Shown here piece by piece: positions 1 to 5,702 of a DNA stretch of 5,702 nucleotides. Below the pieces are notes generated by a model. That model had not been told where the DNA came from and ran no database searches. It was given only the letters and a program-made list of their open reading frames with translations. Source of the stretch: Burkholderiaceae bacterium (GTDB lineage Bacteria; Pseudomonadota; Gammaproteobacteria; Burkholderiales; Burkholderiaceae_C); contig JAIRRE010000037.1 of NCBI GenBank assembly GCA_031256125.1, positions 1 to 5,702 on the forward strand, written 5' to 3'. Within the stretch, counting starts at the first letter, position 1, and each line of letters begins with the position of its first letter. The translations under genes and the position numbers were made by a program.

Positions 1-792
1 GACCTGGTAACCGCCGTGCTGGCGCTGCTCACGGCCACGCTGCTGCAAATTCTGTGCAACCTGGCCAACGACTACGGCGACGTGAGCAAGGGCAGCGACG
101 GCCCGGCGCGCATCGGCCCACGGCGCGCGCTGCATACCGGCGCCATTTCGCTGACCCAGATGCGCGCGGTGCTGTGGGTCTGCGGCGGCCTGTGCCTGGC
201 CAGCGGTGCGGCGCTGATTGCGCGCGCGGCGCACAACCCCGACGCGGCGCTGCTATTCGTGCTGCTGGGTCTCGCGTGCATCGCCGCCGCGCTGGGCTAC
301 ACGCTGGGGCGCTATGCCTATGGTTATCTGGGGCTGGGCGATTTGTCTGTGTTGATCTTTTTCGGCTGGGTCGGCGTGGTCGGCAGCTACGCGCTGCAAA
401 CCGGGCGTATCGACGCGCTGGTGTTTTGGCCCGCCAGCGCCTGCGGGCTGTTCGCGGTCGCGGTACTCAATATCAACAACCTGCGCGACATCGACACCGA
501 CGCCCAAGTAGGCAAAAAAACCCTGGCCGTGCATCTGGGCCGGCAATGGGCGCGCAACTATCACGCCGCGCTGCTCACGCTGGCGCCGCTGTGCCTGGCG
601 ATCTTCGCCGCGCGGGCGTTGCCCGGCTGGCATGGCTGGCTGTTCGTGCTGACACTGCCGTGGCTGGCGCTCCAGGCGCGCTTGGTGCTGGCGCGCCGCA
701 CCTCGGAAGCCATGCGCTCCATGCTAGCGCCGACCGTGCGGGTAGCACTACTGACCCAGTTGCTGTTCATCGTGGGCGTCGTGGCCGCCTGA
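1..792 (+). CDS. menA: 1,4-dihydroxy-2-naphthoate polyprenyltransferase (MenA), 5'-truncated by window edge
   Basis: Integral membrane UbiA-superfamily prenyltransferase. The family transfers a polyprenyl chain onto 1,4-dihydroxy-2-naphthoate, giving demethylmenaquinone in menaquinone synthesis. The frame is open from base 1 (263 codons visible) and ends at TGA 790-792. MenA is usually about 300 residues, so some 35-40 N-terminal residues are probably missing; the GTG at 16 is internal, because conserved sequence runs straight through it. The first Asp-rich motif is NDYGDVSKGSD (about residues 23-33), followed by the MenA-typical ARIGPRRA. The second is NINNLRDIDTDAQVGKKTLA (about residues 157-176). 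Between and after these are several hydrophobic helices, including YGYLGLGDLSVLIFFGW, as in E. coli MenA. Both prenyl-diphosphate/Mg2+ motifs are intact, so the enzyme looks functional. UbiA and other prenyltransferases are less likely because the NDYGD and GLGD signatures are MenA-like. I see no convincing terminator after it. Confidence 0.93.
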   Translation, partial: DLVTAVLALLTATLLQILCNLANDYGDVSKGSDGPARIGPRRALHTGAISLTQMRAVLWVCGGLCLASGAALIARAAHNPDAALLFVLLGLACIAAALGYTLGRYAYGYLGLGDLSVLIFFGWVGVVGSYALQTGRIDALVFWPASACGLFAVAVLNINNLRDIDTDAQVGKKTLAVHLGRQWARNYHAALLTLAPLCLAIFAARALPGWHGWLFVLTLPWLALQARLVLARRTSEAMRSMLAPTVRVALLTQLLFIVGVVAA

Positions 793-841
793 CGGGCAGG
801 CGCATCGCCCCGCGCAGGGTACGCCTCTGAAGCCATTGCGC

Positions 842-1085
842 GCAAAGGTATCTGTGCCAGTGGTTGCAACGCCGGTGTTCGCCTGGATACAGCTCCGGTA
901 GAACAAAATTTCCGGCATCTCATGCACTTACAACCTCGCCTACGCCCTATCGGGCGGACTGACGCCGATCGTCATCCGTCATCACCCTGCTGATGAAAGC
1001 CAACCCGTTTGGACCGCCGATTTATGTTGCTGCTATTTGCATGGCGAGCGCGGGGACGGTATGGTTTGCAAACAATATAAAATAA
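842..1085 (+). pseudogene. Decayed C-terminal remnant of an MFS (metabolite:H+ symporter-like) transporter
   Basis: No single frame is open, but pieces in different frames line up in the order expected for the end of an MFS permease of the ProP/ShiA-like kind. Frame 2 (about 905-976) reads KISGISCTYNLAYALSGG followed by LTPIVI, matching the conserved segment 'R-x-SG-x-S-x-x-YNLA-x-A-x-FGG-x-TP'. Frame 3 (about 981-1085) continues ITLLMKANPFGPPIYVAAIC and runs through a last hydrophobic helix to TAA 1083-1085. The frame change falls near 974-983. Just upstream, PVFAWIQL (frame 2) and PVEQNF (frame 1) resemble the 'pvf-x-AELFP' segment that normally precedes this motif, implying another frameshift and the frame-2 TAG at 899-901. 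No start, signal or N-terminal half is seen between menA and here, so it is a 3' fragment. Family assignment is by motif recognition only. Confidence 0.6.
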
Positions 1086-1250
1086 TTATCATCGGCGCAG
1101 TATAACTTTATCCATTATTTATTTTACTTTTTGCACAATTTCATCAAAATTCCAGCCATTTACCATTGCCTTTCAGCTCGACCATTTTACTGAGAGCCGT
1201 ATCCGGGTATTTTTGCTGCTTCTATTGATGGGAATAATGATCTTCTTTGC

Positions 1251-1268
1251 CCGGACGCTTTCGTCCGG
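1251..1268. other. Perfect GC-rich hairpin, 7-bp stem
   Basis: CCGGACG (1251-1257) and CGTCCGG (1262-1268) are exact reverse complements separated by a 4-base CTTT loop. No T tract follows on either strand, so an intrinsic terminator is not well supported. It could be a remnant of a mobile or repetitive element, or chance. Confidence 0.5.
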
Positions 1269-1337
1269 CGCCGCTGTGCGTGCTGATTGATCGGCTGCGC
1301 TTGATTCGTCCTTGGAGCGTTCTTGTCGAAAAAATCA

Positions 1338-1366
1338 CGCCAGCCCGTTTCACGCTTAGGCTGGCG
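1338..1366. other. Perfect inverted repeat, 8-bp stem with 13-base loop
   Basis: CGCCAGCC (1338-1345) pairs exactly with GGCTGGCG (1359-1366). The motif TGTCGAA lies on both sides, at 1324-1330 and 1374-1380, 50 bases apart. There is no flanking T tract of terminator type. The function is unknown; it may belong to the same relic as the hairpin at 1251-1268. Confidence 0.5.
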
Positions 1367-1758
1367 CTGCTTCTGTCGAAACACCTGTCTCCTCCGGCAT
1401 GTGCTCATCATGGCCACCCGTGCAACTGGGAATGTGATGATCCAGTAGTGCCTGCAACGCGTTTTTGCATCTGCGTTTTCAACTACTCAAACTCTCGACG
1501 CTCCATTTTCTATCGCCGATACTCTGAAATCTTGGCCTCTGGGTACAGGTGGTTTCTGTGCGGCGTTATGTATCGCCAAAATAATCTAAAAACTTTGAGA
1601 AATGTTGTCAAAATTGATTGAAACGTCTGCCGACTTGCTGATTCGCTACACGATAACCTTGAACAACAGTGTAAACATCGTTTCAAAAATACTTGTCGCT
1701 CTGCTTTTTGGATAGGTGCTGTTTTCGGTTTAGCAACCCTTATTCTGGAACCCTTACC

Positions 1759-2245
1759 CTGAAAACAGTTCAAGCCCCTGGGATTTACACTGATCGAGTC
1801 GATGATCGTCATTGCCATGATCGACATAATGGCAACATTCGCGCTTCCTTCCTATCAGCAACGCATCATTAAGGCCGGTATTCAGAAAGGCTTTAAAAGT
1901 AATTAGCCCCATCAAAAAGCCGAAGCTGAATGCCACAAAAAATACCAGCAGCTTCCCGCCGATAATGCCAGCCTGGGGCTGCCAGCGCCCGATAAATTTA
2001 TTAGCAATTACGTTTACCGTATCGAAGTTGAAAACGGCGCGATTGACATGACTTTCGGCAACCGCATCACTCGCAACGCCAGTGGCAAGACGCTGACATT
2101 GCGTCTCGTCATCGTCAAAGATGCGCCCGTCGTGCCAATCGCCTGGGTTTGCACCAACGCCAAGGTACCCGAAGGTATGAGTGTCGTGGGCAAAAACGCA
2201 ACCGATCCGCCTGACTATTTTCTTCCGCTGGATTGTCTATCCTGA
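1759..2245 (+). pseudogene. Type IV pilin (PilA/PilE-like), disrupted: lost start, +1 frameshift, in-frame TAG
   Basis: Type IV pilins are the major subunits of retractable pili, processed by the PilD prepilin peptidase. Frame 2 from 1781 reads GFTLIESMIVIAMIDIMATF then ALPSYQQ, the class III signal (cleavage after Gly, Glu at +5) and hydrophobic N-terminal helix. After TAG at 1904-1906 the same frame continues through YQQLPADNASLGLPAPDKFI, FGNRI and DAPVVPIAWVC to YFLPLDCLS and TGA 2243-2245. These are typical C-terminal pilin segments, with the paired cysteines of the disulfide loop (codons 2150 and 2234). Upstream, CTG AAA ACA GTT CAA (1759-1773) resembles a usual MKTVQ leader with ATG changed to CTG, about 8 bases after GGAA. 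Removing one G from the run at 1780-1782 joins the leader to GFTLIE. Total length, about 161 codons, is normal for a pilin. The coding pattern is well preserved, so the inactivation looks recent. A sequencing error could explain one lesion but hardly all three. Confidence 0.85.
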
Positions 2246-2459
2246 GGTTGCCGGAAAACACATCGGCCACCACGGCTATCGCTATTGGACGATGATCGCC
2301 AACACATGCAGCGACACAAAGGCGATGACACGAACAATGGCAAAGGTACCGATGCACTATGTCTGGTGAATACAGCAAAGCACGGCCAGGGTGCCTGATG
2401 ATTGTGAGCGACACCATTTAGAGAAAATATGTAGCATCAGCATAAATAAAGTCTATAGA

Positions 2460-2481
2460 CACATCTTAAAATAAGGATGTG
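2460..2481 (+). other. Small hairpin upstream of the hydrolase gene, possible weak terminator
   Basis: CACATC-TTA (2460-2468) pairs with TAA-G-GATGTG (2472-2481), a 9-bp stem with one bulged G and a 3-base loop. A run of six T follows at 2490-2495, about 9 bases after the stem. It could end transcription from the pilin region or be an operator-like site; the stem is AT-rich and the T run is not adjacent, so this is weak. Confidence 0.3.
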
Positions 2482-2493
2482 AATGTACGTTTT

Positions 2494-2524
2494 TTGCAAC
2501 ATGTGTGTTACGAAGCATTATAAA
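2494..2524 (+). promoter_or_regulatory. Candidate sigma-70-type promoter for the S53-lipase gene
   Basis: TTGCAA (2494-2499) resembles a -35 box and TATAAA (2519-2524) a -10 box, in AT-rich DNA. The 19-base spacing is longer than the usual 17. If real, transcription would start near 2531 and leave an untranslated leader of about 65 bases. Assigned by eye only. Confidence 0.3.
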
Positions 2525-2579
2525 TACACTATAGCAATTCTCGCAGCCGTACGTTACAATTTTTAATGTTCATCGGAAC

Positions 2580-2588
2580 AAGGAGAGG
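2580..2588 (+). promoter_or_regulatory. Ribosome binding site of the S53-lipase gene
   Basis: AAGGAGAGG lies 8 bases before the ATG at 2597. It is a near-perfect Shine-Dalgarno sequence at good spacing and fixes the start of the large open frame. An in-frame TAA at 2564-2566 rules out a much longer N-terminus. Confidence 0.85.
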
Positions 2589-2596
2589 AATTCGAA

Positions 2597-5500
2597 ATGA
2601 AACCCAGTACGATCTGCCAGGGTGCGCAAGGACTGATCCTCGCGCTCTCGCTCGTGGCAACAGCGGCATTTGCGCAAGGAAACAGCCAATCAAATGCCAA
2701 TTGGCGGGCCATTGATAATCAAACGGCCAATTCTTCTGCCGCTCAGTTTCAGCGGTCGGCTGGCGCCAGCGACCCCGTCTCGATTGCCGTGGTGCTCAAG
2801 CTCAATAACCCCGATGCGTTGAACAGCCTCATCACTGCGCAACATACGCCCGGTAATCCGTCCTATCACCAGTGGTTGAGCAGCGCGGAAAGCACCCAGC
2901 AGTTCGGGCCGACCCAGGCGCAAGCACAGGCCGTGGCCGACTATCTCACGCAAAACGGCTTTACCCATGTGCAAATCGCGCCCAACCGCCTGCTGGTCAC
3001 GGCCGATGGCACGGCTACATTAGCGCAAATCGCGTTCAACACGCTCATGGGTGTTTACAGCAACAACAGCGGCGAGCAGGGGCTGCTCAACACCAACGTA
3101 ATTCAGGTGCCGGCGGCGTTGAGCCAGATTGACCAGGTACTGGGCCTGGATACTCTGACCCGGGCGCATACGCGCTCATTGCCCGTTTCAAATTTGAAGC
3201 CGGTAAACGTCGCGCCGGGTTTGGGTTCGGGCGGAACCAACGGGTATTACCCTGACAGATTTGCCAGCGTCTATAACCGTCCAGTCAACCTGACAGGCGG
3301 CAATACGACGGTTGCCATTGTTGGCTGGGGTGACATGAATGCGCCAAGCACCGATTTGCAACAATTTGAATCATCCCGGGGCATCGCCGCGGTACCCACT
3401 GCCATTCTTTCCTCCAGCAACCAGGGCAGTACCGACGAGAGCGCGCAATCTGAATGGAGCATGGATGCGCAGGCGATTGTCGGCATCAGCGGCGGGGTCA
3501 AGCAGCTACTGTTCTACACATCGGGCGGCACGGCCGGTTCAGGCGCCAACACGGCAGCCTTGGCCAGCGTTATCAACCAAGTGGTCAGCGACAACACGGC
3601 CAGTGTCATCAACATGTCATGGTCGATTGCCGAGTGCGGTAATGGCTACGGCTACTTCGATTCGGCTTTCGCTCTTGGTGCCAGCCAGGGCCAGACCTTT
3701 TCGGCTGCTTCAGGAGACAGCGGCGCTTACCCTTGCTCGGCACCGGCCAGCGGCACCTACGGCGATACGAATGCGCCTTCAACGGTCTATCCGGCCAGTT
3801 CGCCCAACGTGATCGCGGTAGGCGGTACTACCTTGACTACGGACGCCAATCTCAACTACAGCTCGGAGTCTGCATGGCCTTACAGCGGCGGCGGCATCAG
3901 CTCCTTCGAAACCAAACCCGATTGGCAGAACGGCTTTGCCGGTTTGTACCGGCAGGTGCCTGACCTGGCTTTCGATGCCGACTGGAGCTATTCGCCGGTC
4001 ATCATGTACATGAACGGCAACATGTACTACAACGGGGGTACCAGTCTGGCCGCGCCGCTGTTCGTCGGAGCCTGGGCGGTACTGGAGTCGGCCAACAGTA
4101 ACACTTTGGGTTTTGCGCCGTCGCTGCTCTATCCGGTTGCCAGCCAGTTATACGCATCGTCCGCGCTGCACGACGTCACGACCGGCAACAACGGTTACTA
4201 CCTGGCCAGCGCCGGCTACGACAATGCCACAGGCTGGGGCAGTTTCGACATTACGAAAATGCTGAACTTTCTTGGGGTAACAACCTCTACCGTCACGACC
4301 AGCACGGGTACGGGCGGTTCGACCAGTCCGTCGGGAGCGGTTTCGGCAGTTTCGGGCGCGATTCAGGCGGACACCGTCGCGGCGGCAATCACTCTGTCAG
4401 CCAGTCCAGCCTCGGGCGCGATCCAGGCGAACACCGCCGCGGCGGCAATCACTCCGTCAGCCACGCCCTGGACGCTCCGCACCCCGGGGTTGTTTGAGGA
4501 CACGACTTTCCCGACAGCTGCCCTTGTCTCGCTTCTTTTCCCCACGAAAAACCCGCCATTGACCAACAACTGGTCATGCAAGCCCACTGCCGCACACCCC
4601 GAACCGGTCGTTTTCATCCATGGGACTTTTGAGAATGCCTACAGTAACTGGGCCGGCATGGCGCCGATCATTGCCGCCCAGGGTTATTGCGTGTACGCGC
4701 TCAACGATGGCAACACGGGGTATCCCAGCCTCCACGGTACCGGGGATATGGTTGCTTCCAGCGCGCAAATCGCCGCGTTTATCGCCCAGGTACGGACTGC
4801 CACCGGCGCCGCGCACGTCGCGCTGATCGGTCATTCCCAAGGCGGCGCGCAGGCCCGCTACTACGCGGATTTGCTCGCCCCGGCCGGCGAGGTCGATACG
4901 GTCATCATGATCGCACCGTCGAACCACGCCGTCACGTTGTCCGGTCTCACGACGCTCGGTAATCTCATCGGCGTCCCACAGTTGCTGGACGCCCTCAAAA
5001 TGCCGGGCCAAGCCCAACAGTCGGACCCCAAATCACCGTTTTACGTACAACTCAACGGCAATGGCGAAACTCGGCCGGGAATTAACTACACCGTCATCGC
5101 CACCACATACGACGAAGTTGCCACGCCCTACACCCAGGCTTTCATCACAGCCGGCCCCGGCGCTACCGTGGACAACATCACGCTGCAGAACGTGTGCGCG
5201 CAGGACCTTTCCGAACACCTCTCTGCCAGCTACAGCAAAAACGTCGCTCAAATCATTTTGAACAAACTCGATCCGGCGAATCCACATGTCATCAAGTGCT
5301 ACACCCAAGCACCCATAATCGGTACGACTGCCCCGACAGCGGCGAGCACGCCCACCAATACCGTGACTGCCAGCGTATCGGGCACAGGCGGCACAATGAG
5401 TCCGTCGGGAACCGTTTCGACGGCATCGGGCGCGACCGCATCGTTCACCCTCAAGCCGAGTACGGGTTATGCTGCTGCGACGGTTGGCGGTACGTGCGGC

Positions 5501-5702
5501 GGTACGCTGACCGGCAACACCTTCAAGACCAATGCCATTACCGCCAATTGCACGGTCGTGGCGACGTTTGCTCCGGGCACCTACACCGTCACCCCCAGCG
5601 CTGGAGCCAATGGCGCGATCAGCCCCACAGGCGGCGTTTCGGTCAAAGGCGCTTCGAGCACCACCTTTACGCTCAAGCCCAATGCGGGATACGTCCCTTC
5701 GA
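2597..5702 (+). CDS. Secreted S53 serine-carboxyl peptidase fused to an alpha/beta-hydrolase lipase with C-terminal InlB-like repeats, 3'-truncated
   Basis: One frame stays open for 1,035 codons to the window edge. Residues 1-26 are a Sec signal peptide (hydrophobic LILALSLVATAAFA, AFA cleavage before QG). About 57-195 form a pro-kumamolisin activation domain (SYHQWLS, FGPTQAQ). About 200-556 form the S53 catalytic domain: Glu286 and Asp290 in EWSMD, oxyanion Asp374 in SGDSG, nucleophile Ser483 in GGTSLAAP, and the C-terminal calcium-site pattern Asp526 (HDVTTGNNGYY) with Asp542 (GYDNATGWG). Residues 557-655 are a Ser/Thr/Ala-rich linker. About 655-903 form a lipase: oxyanion motif HGTF (675-678), Ser747 in GHSQGG, Asp839 in YDEVATPYT and His874 in DLSEH, resembling class-2 or actinobacterial-type lipases. 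From 922 onward come InlB-like beta repeats. Each domain has all expected catalytic residues. S53 enzymes are acid-active endopeptidases that mature by removal of the prodomain. The protein is probably exported by Sec, perhaps then by type II secretion (inference). Substrates are unknown, and the fusion is unusual. The C-terminus, possibly with a sorting or anchoring signal, lies outside the window. Confidence 0.93.
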   Translation, partial: MKPSTICQGAQGLILALSLVATAAFAQGNSQSNANWRAIDNQTANSSAAQFQRSAGASDPVSIAVVLKLNNPDALNSLITAQHTPGNPSYHQWLSSAESTQQFGPTQAQAQAVADYLTQNGFTHVQIAPNRLLVTADGTATLAQIAFNTLMGVYSNNSGEQGLLNTNVIQVPAALSQIDQVLGLDTLTRAHTRSLPVSNLKPVNVAPGLGSGGTNGYYPDRFASVYNRPVNLTGGNTTVAIVGWGDMNAPSTDLQQFESSRGIAAVPTAILSSSNQGSTDESAQSEWSMDAQAIVGISGGVKQLLFYTSGGTAGSGANTAALASVINQVVSDNTASVINMSWSIAECGNGYGYFDSAFALGASQGQTFSAASGDSGAYPCSAPASGTYGDTNAPSTVYPASSPNVIAVGGTTLTTDANLNYSSESAWPYSGGGISSFETKPDWQNGFAGLYRQVPDLAFDADWSYSPVIMYMNGNMYYNGGTSLAAPLFVGAWAVLESANSNTLGFAPSLLYPVASQLYASSALHDVTTGNNGYYLASAGYDNATGWGSFDITKMLNFLGVTTSTVTTSTGTGGSTSPSGAVSAVSGAIQADTVAAAITLSASPASGAIQANTAAAAITPSATPWTLRTPGLFEDTTFPTAALVSLLFPTKNPPLTNNWSCKPTAAHPEPVVFIHGTFENAYSNWAGMAPIIAAQGYCVYALNDGNTGYPSLHGTGDMVASSAQIAAFIAQVRTATGAAHVALIGHSQGGAQARYYADLLAPAGEVDTVIMIAPSNHAVTLSGLTTLGNLIGVPQLLDALKMPGQAQQSDPKSPFYVQLNGNGETRPGINYTVIATTYDEVATPYTQAFITAGPGATVDNITLQNVCAQDLSEHLSASYSKNVAQIILNKLDPANPHVIKCYTQAPIIGTTAPTAASTPTNTVTASVSGTGGTMSPSGTVSTASGATASFTLKPSTGYAAATVGGTCGGTLTGNTFKTNAITANCTVVATFAPGTYTVTPSAGANGAISPTGGVSVKGASSTTFTLKPNAGYVPS
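4289..4360 (+). repeat. Partial InlB-like repeat at the start of the inter-domain linker
   Basis: Residues 565-588 read TVTTSTGTGGSTSPSGAVSA followed by VSGA, matching the first third of the C-terminal repeat at 5360 (TVTASVSGTGGTMSPSGTVS, then TASGA). The DNA is also close: both copies share GTCCGTCGGGA and TCGGGCGCGA at corresponding places. The rest of the repeat (FTLKP...GY...CGG) is absent here, so it is a fragment. Confidence 0.7.
4352..4471 (+). repeat. 60-bp tandem duplication in the linker (two 20-residue units)
   Basis: Unit 1 (4352-4411, residues 586-605) reads SGAIQADTVAAAITLSASPA and unit 2 (4412-4471, residues 606-625) SGAIQANTAAAAITPSATPW. They differ by a few point changes up to about 4460 and then diverge at the 3' end. 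The exact period of 60 keeps the frame. The unit is Ala/Ser/Thr-rich and most likely a flexible linker. Confidence 0.85.
5360..5702 (+). repeat. C-terminal InlB-like (bacterial beta) repeats, one complete and one cut by the window edge
   Basis: Repeat 1 (5360-5569, residues 922-991) runs TVTASVSGTGGTMSPSG ... FTLKPSTGY ... CGGTLTGNTF ... ITANCTVVATF. Repeat 2 starts YTVTPSAGANGAISPTGG (5582) and reaches FTLKPNAGYVPS at the edge. The period from TVT to TVT is 225 bases (75 residues). The pattern (GTGG-x-x-SPSG, FTLKP-x-x-GY, CGG, CTV-x-ATF) fits the divergent InlB B-repeat found in tails of secreted and surface proteins; the cysteine pair probably forms a disulfide. More repeats probably follow. 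Confidence 0.8.

Larger units (their letters stand above)
1086..1750. other. Intergenic region without a supportable gene
   Basis: About 660 bases, clearly AT-richer than menA, especially 1070-1160. Open frames occur on both strands (for example 1247-1621 on + and 1187-1417 on -), but neither has a recognisable family motif, a good ribosome binding site or the codon bias of the neighbouring genes. The region holds two perfect hairpins (1251-1268 and 1338-1366). The sequence TGTCGAA occurs at 1324-1330 and 1374-1380, either side of the second hairpin. A minus-strand stretch at about 1119-1221 reads like a broken protein C-terminus but could not be assigned. No insertion-sequence ends, tRNA or rRNA were seen. 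Confidence 0.5.
2246..2579 (+). other. Spacer between pilin relic and hydrolase gene
   Basis: Positions 2246-2398 stay open in the pilin's frame after its stop and contain an ATG at 2306 that would give a 30-residue peptide ending at TGA 2396-2398. It has no evident ribosome binding site and no recognised family, so I do not call it a gene. From about 2420 the DNA turns AT-rich and promoter-like and contains a small hairpin (2460-2481), a candidate promoter (2494-2524) and two copies of GTACGTT (2485-2491 and 2549-2555). Confidence 0.5.

Noticed and set aside
799..809. GGCG-CAT-CGCC hairpin just after the menA stop as a terminator
   Set aside because: The stem is only 4 bp and no T tract follows.
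54..923. Open frames overlapping menA (+54-830, -253-633, -561-923)
   Set aside because: They are Arg/Ala-rich shadows of the MenA reading frame, which alone shows conserved motifs.
1247..1621. 124-codon + strand open frame
   Set aside because: No ribosome binding site, no recognisable domain and an atypical composition; it lies across hairpins in the decay zone.
2306..2398. 30-codon small ORF after the pilin relic
   Set aside because: It stays in the pilin frame, but no ribosome binding site or known family was seen; more likely chance or a leftover.
2400..2410. GATTGTGAGCG, similar to half of a lac operator
   Set aside because: Only one half-site, with no second arm and no LacI-type regulator or sugar gene nearby.
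2115..2417. 100-codon minus-strand open frame
   Set aside because: It lies antisense to the C-terminal half of the pilin, whose conserved residues explain the sequence.
4352..4471. Possible CRISPR-like array
   Set aside because: Only two adjacent units without spacers, in frame inside a coding sequence; it is a protein-linker duplication.
2690..5308. Several open frames on both strands overlapping the S53-lipase gene, including minus-strand ones of 94, 147 and 91 residues
   Set aside because: They are in other frames of a clearly conserved coding sequence with intact catalytic motifs, carry no family motifs and have no plausible start signals; they are GC-driven shadows.

Overview
The window looks like chromosomal DNA from a proteobacterium, probably beta- or gammaproteobacterial. 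It has a GC-rich MenA close to the proteobacterial type, a type IV pilin of the proteobacterial PilA/PilE kind, and a secreted hydrolase with a Sec signal peptide and InlB-type C-terminal repeats. The species cannot be named from the sequence alone.

Layout, all recognisable genes on the + strand. (1) Positions 1-792: the 3' part of menA (1,4-dihydroxy-2-naphthoate polyprenyltransferase, menaquinone pathway), its N-terminus cut by the window edge. (2) Positions about 842-1085: decayed remains of the C-terminal end of a major facilitator (MFS) transporter, readable only across several frames. (3) Positions about 1086-1750: AT-richer DNA with no gene I can support, containing two perfect hairpins. 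(4) Positions about 1759-2245: a type IV pilin gene that is nearly full length but carries three lesions: CTG where ATG is expected, one extra G in a G run, and an in-frame TAG. (5) Positions 2246-2596: the leader of the next gene, with a possible promoter, a small hairpin and a strong ribosome binding site. (6) From 2597 to the right edge: one open frame of at least 1,035 residues, still open at the end.

The last gene is the main item. It encodes a secreted multidomain hydrolase: signal peptide, pro-kumamolisin activation domain, complete S53 (sedolisin/kumamolisin) serine-carboxyl peptidase, a low-complexity linker with a 20-residue tandem duplication, a complete alpha/beta-hydrolase lipase, then at least two InlB-like beta repeats. 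Both catalytic sites look intact. The linker begins with a piece matching the start of the C-terminal repeats, which suggests the lipase lies inside an originally continuous repeat tail.

The genes do not form an obvious pathway. The stretch between menA and the hydrolase is a zone of gene decay, and the hydrolase appears to be an independently transcribed secreted enzyme, probably acting on proteins and lipid esters outside the cell.
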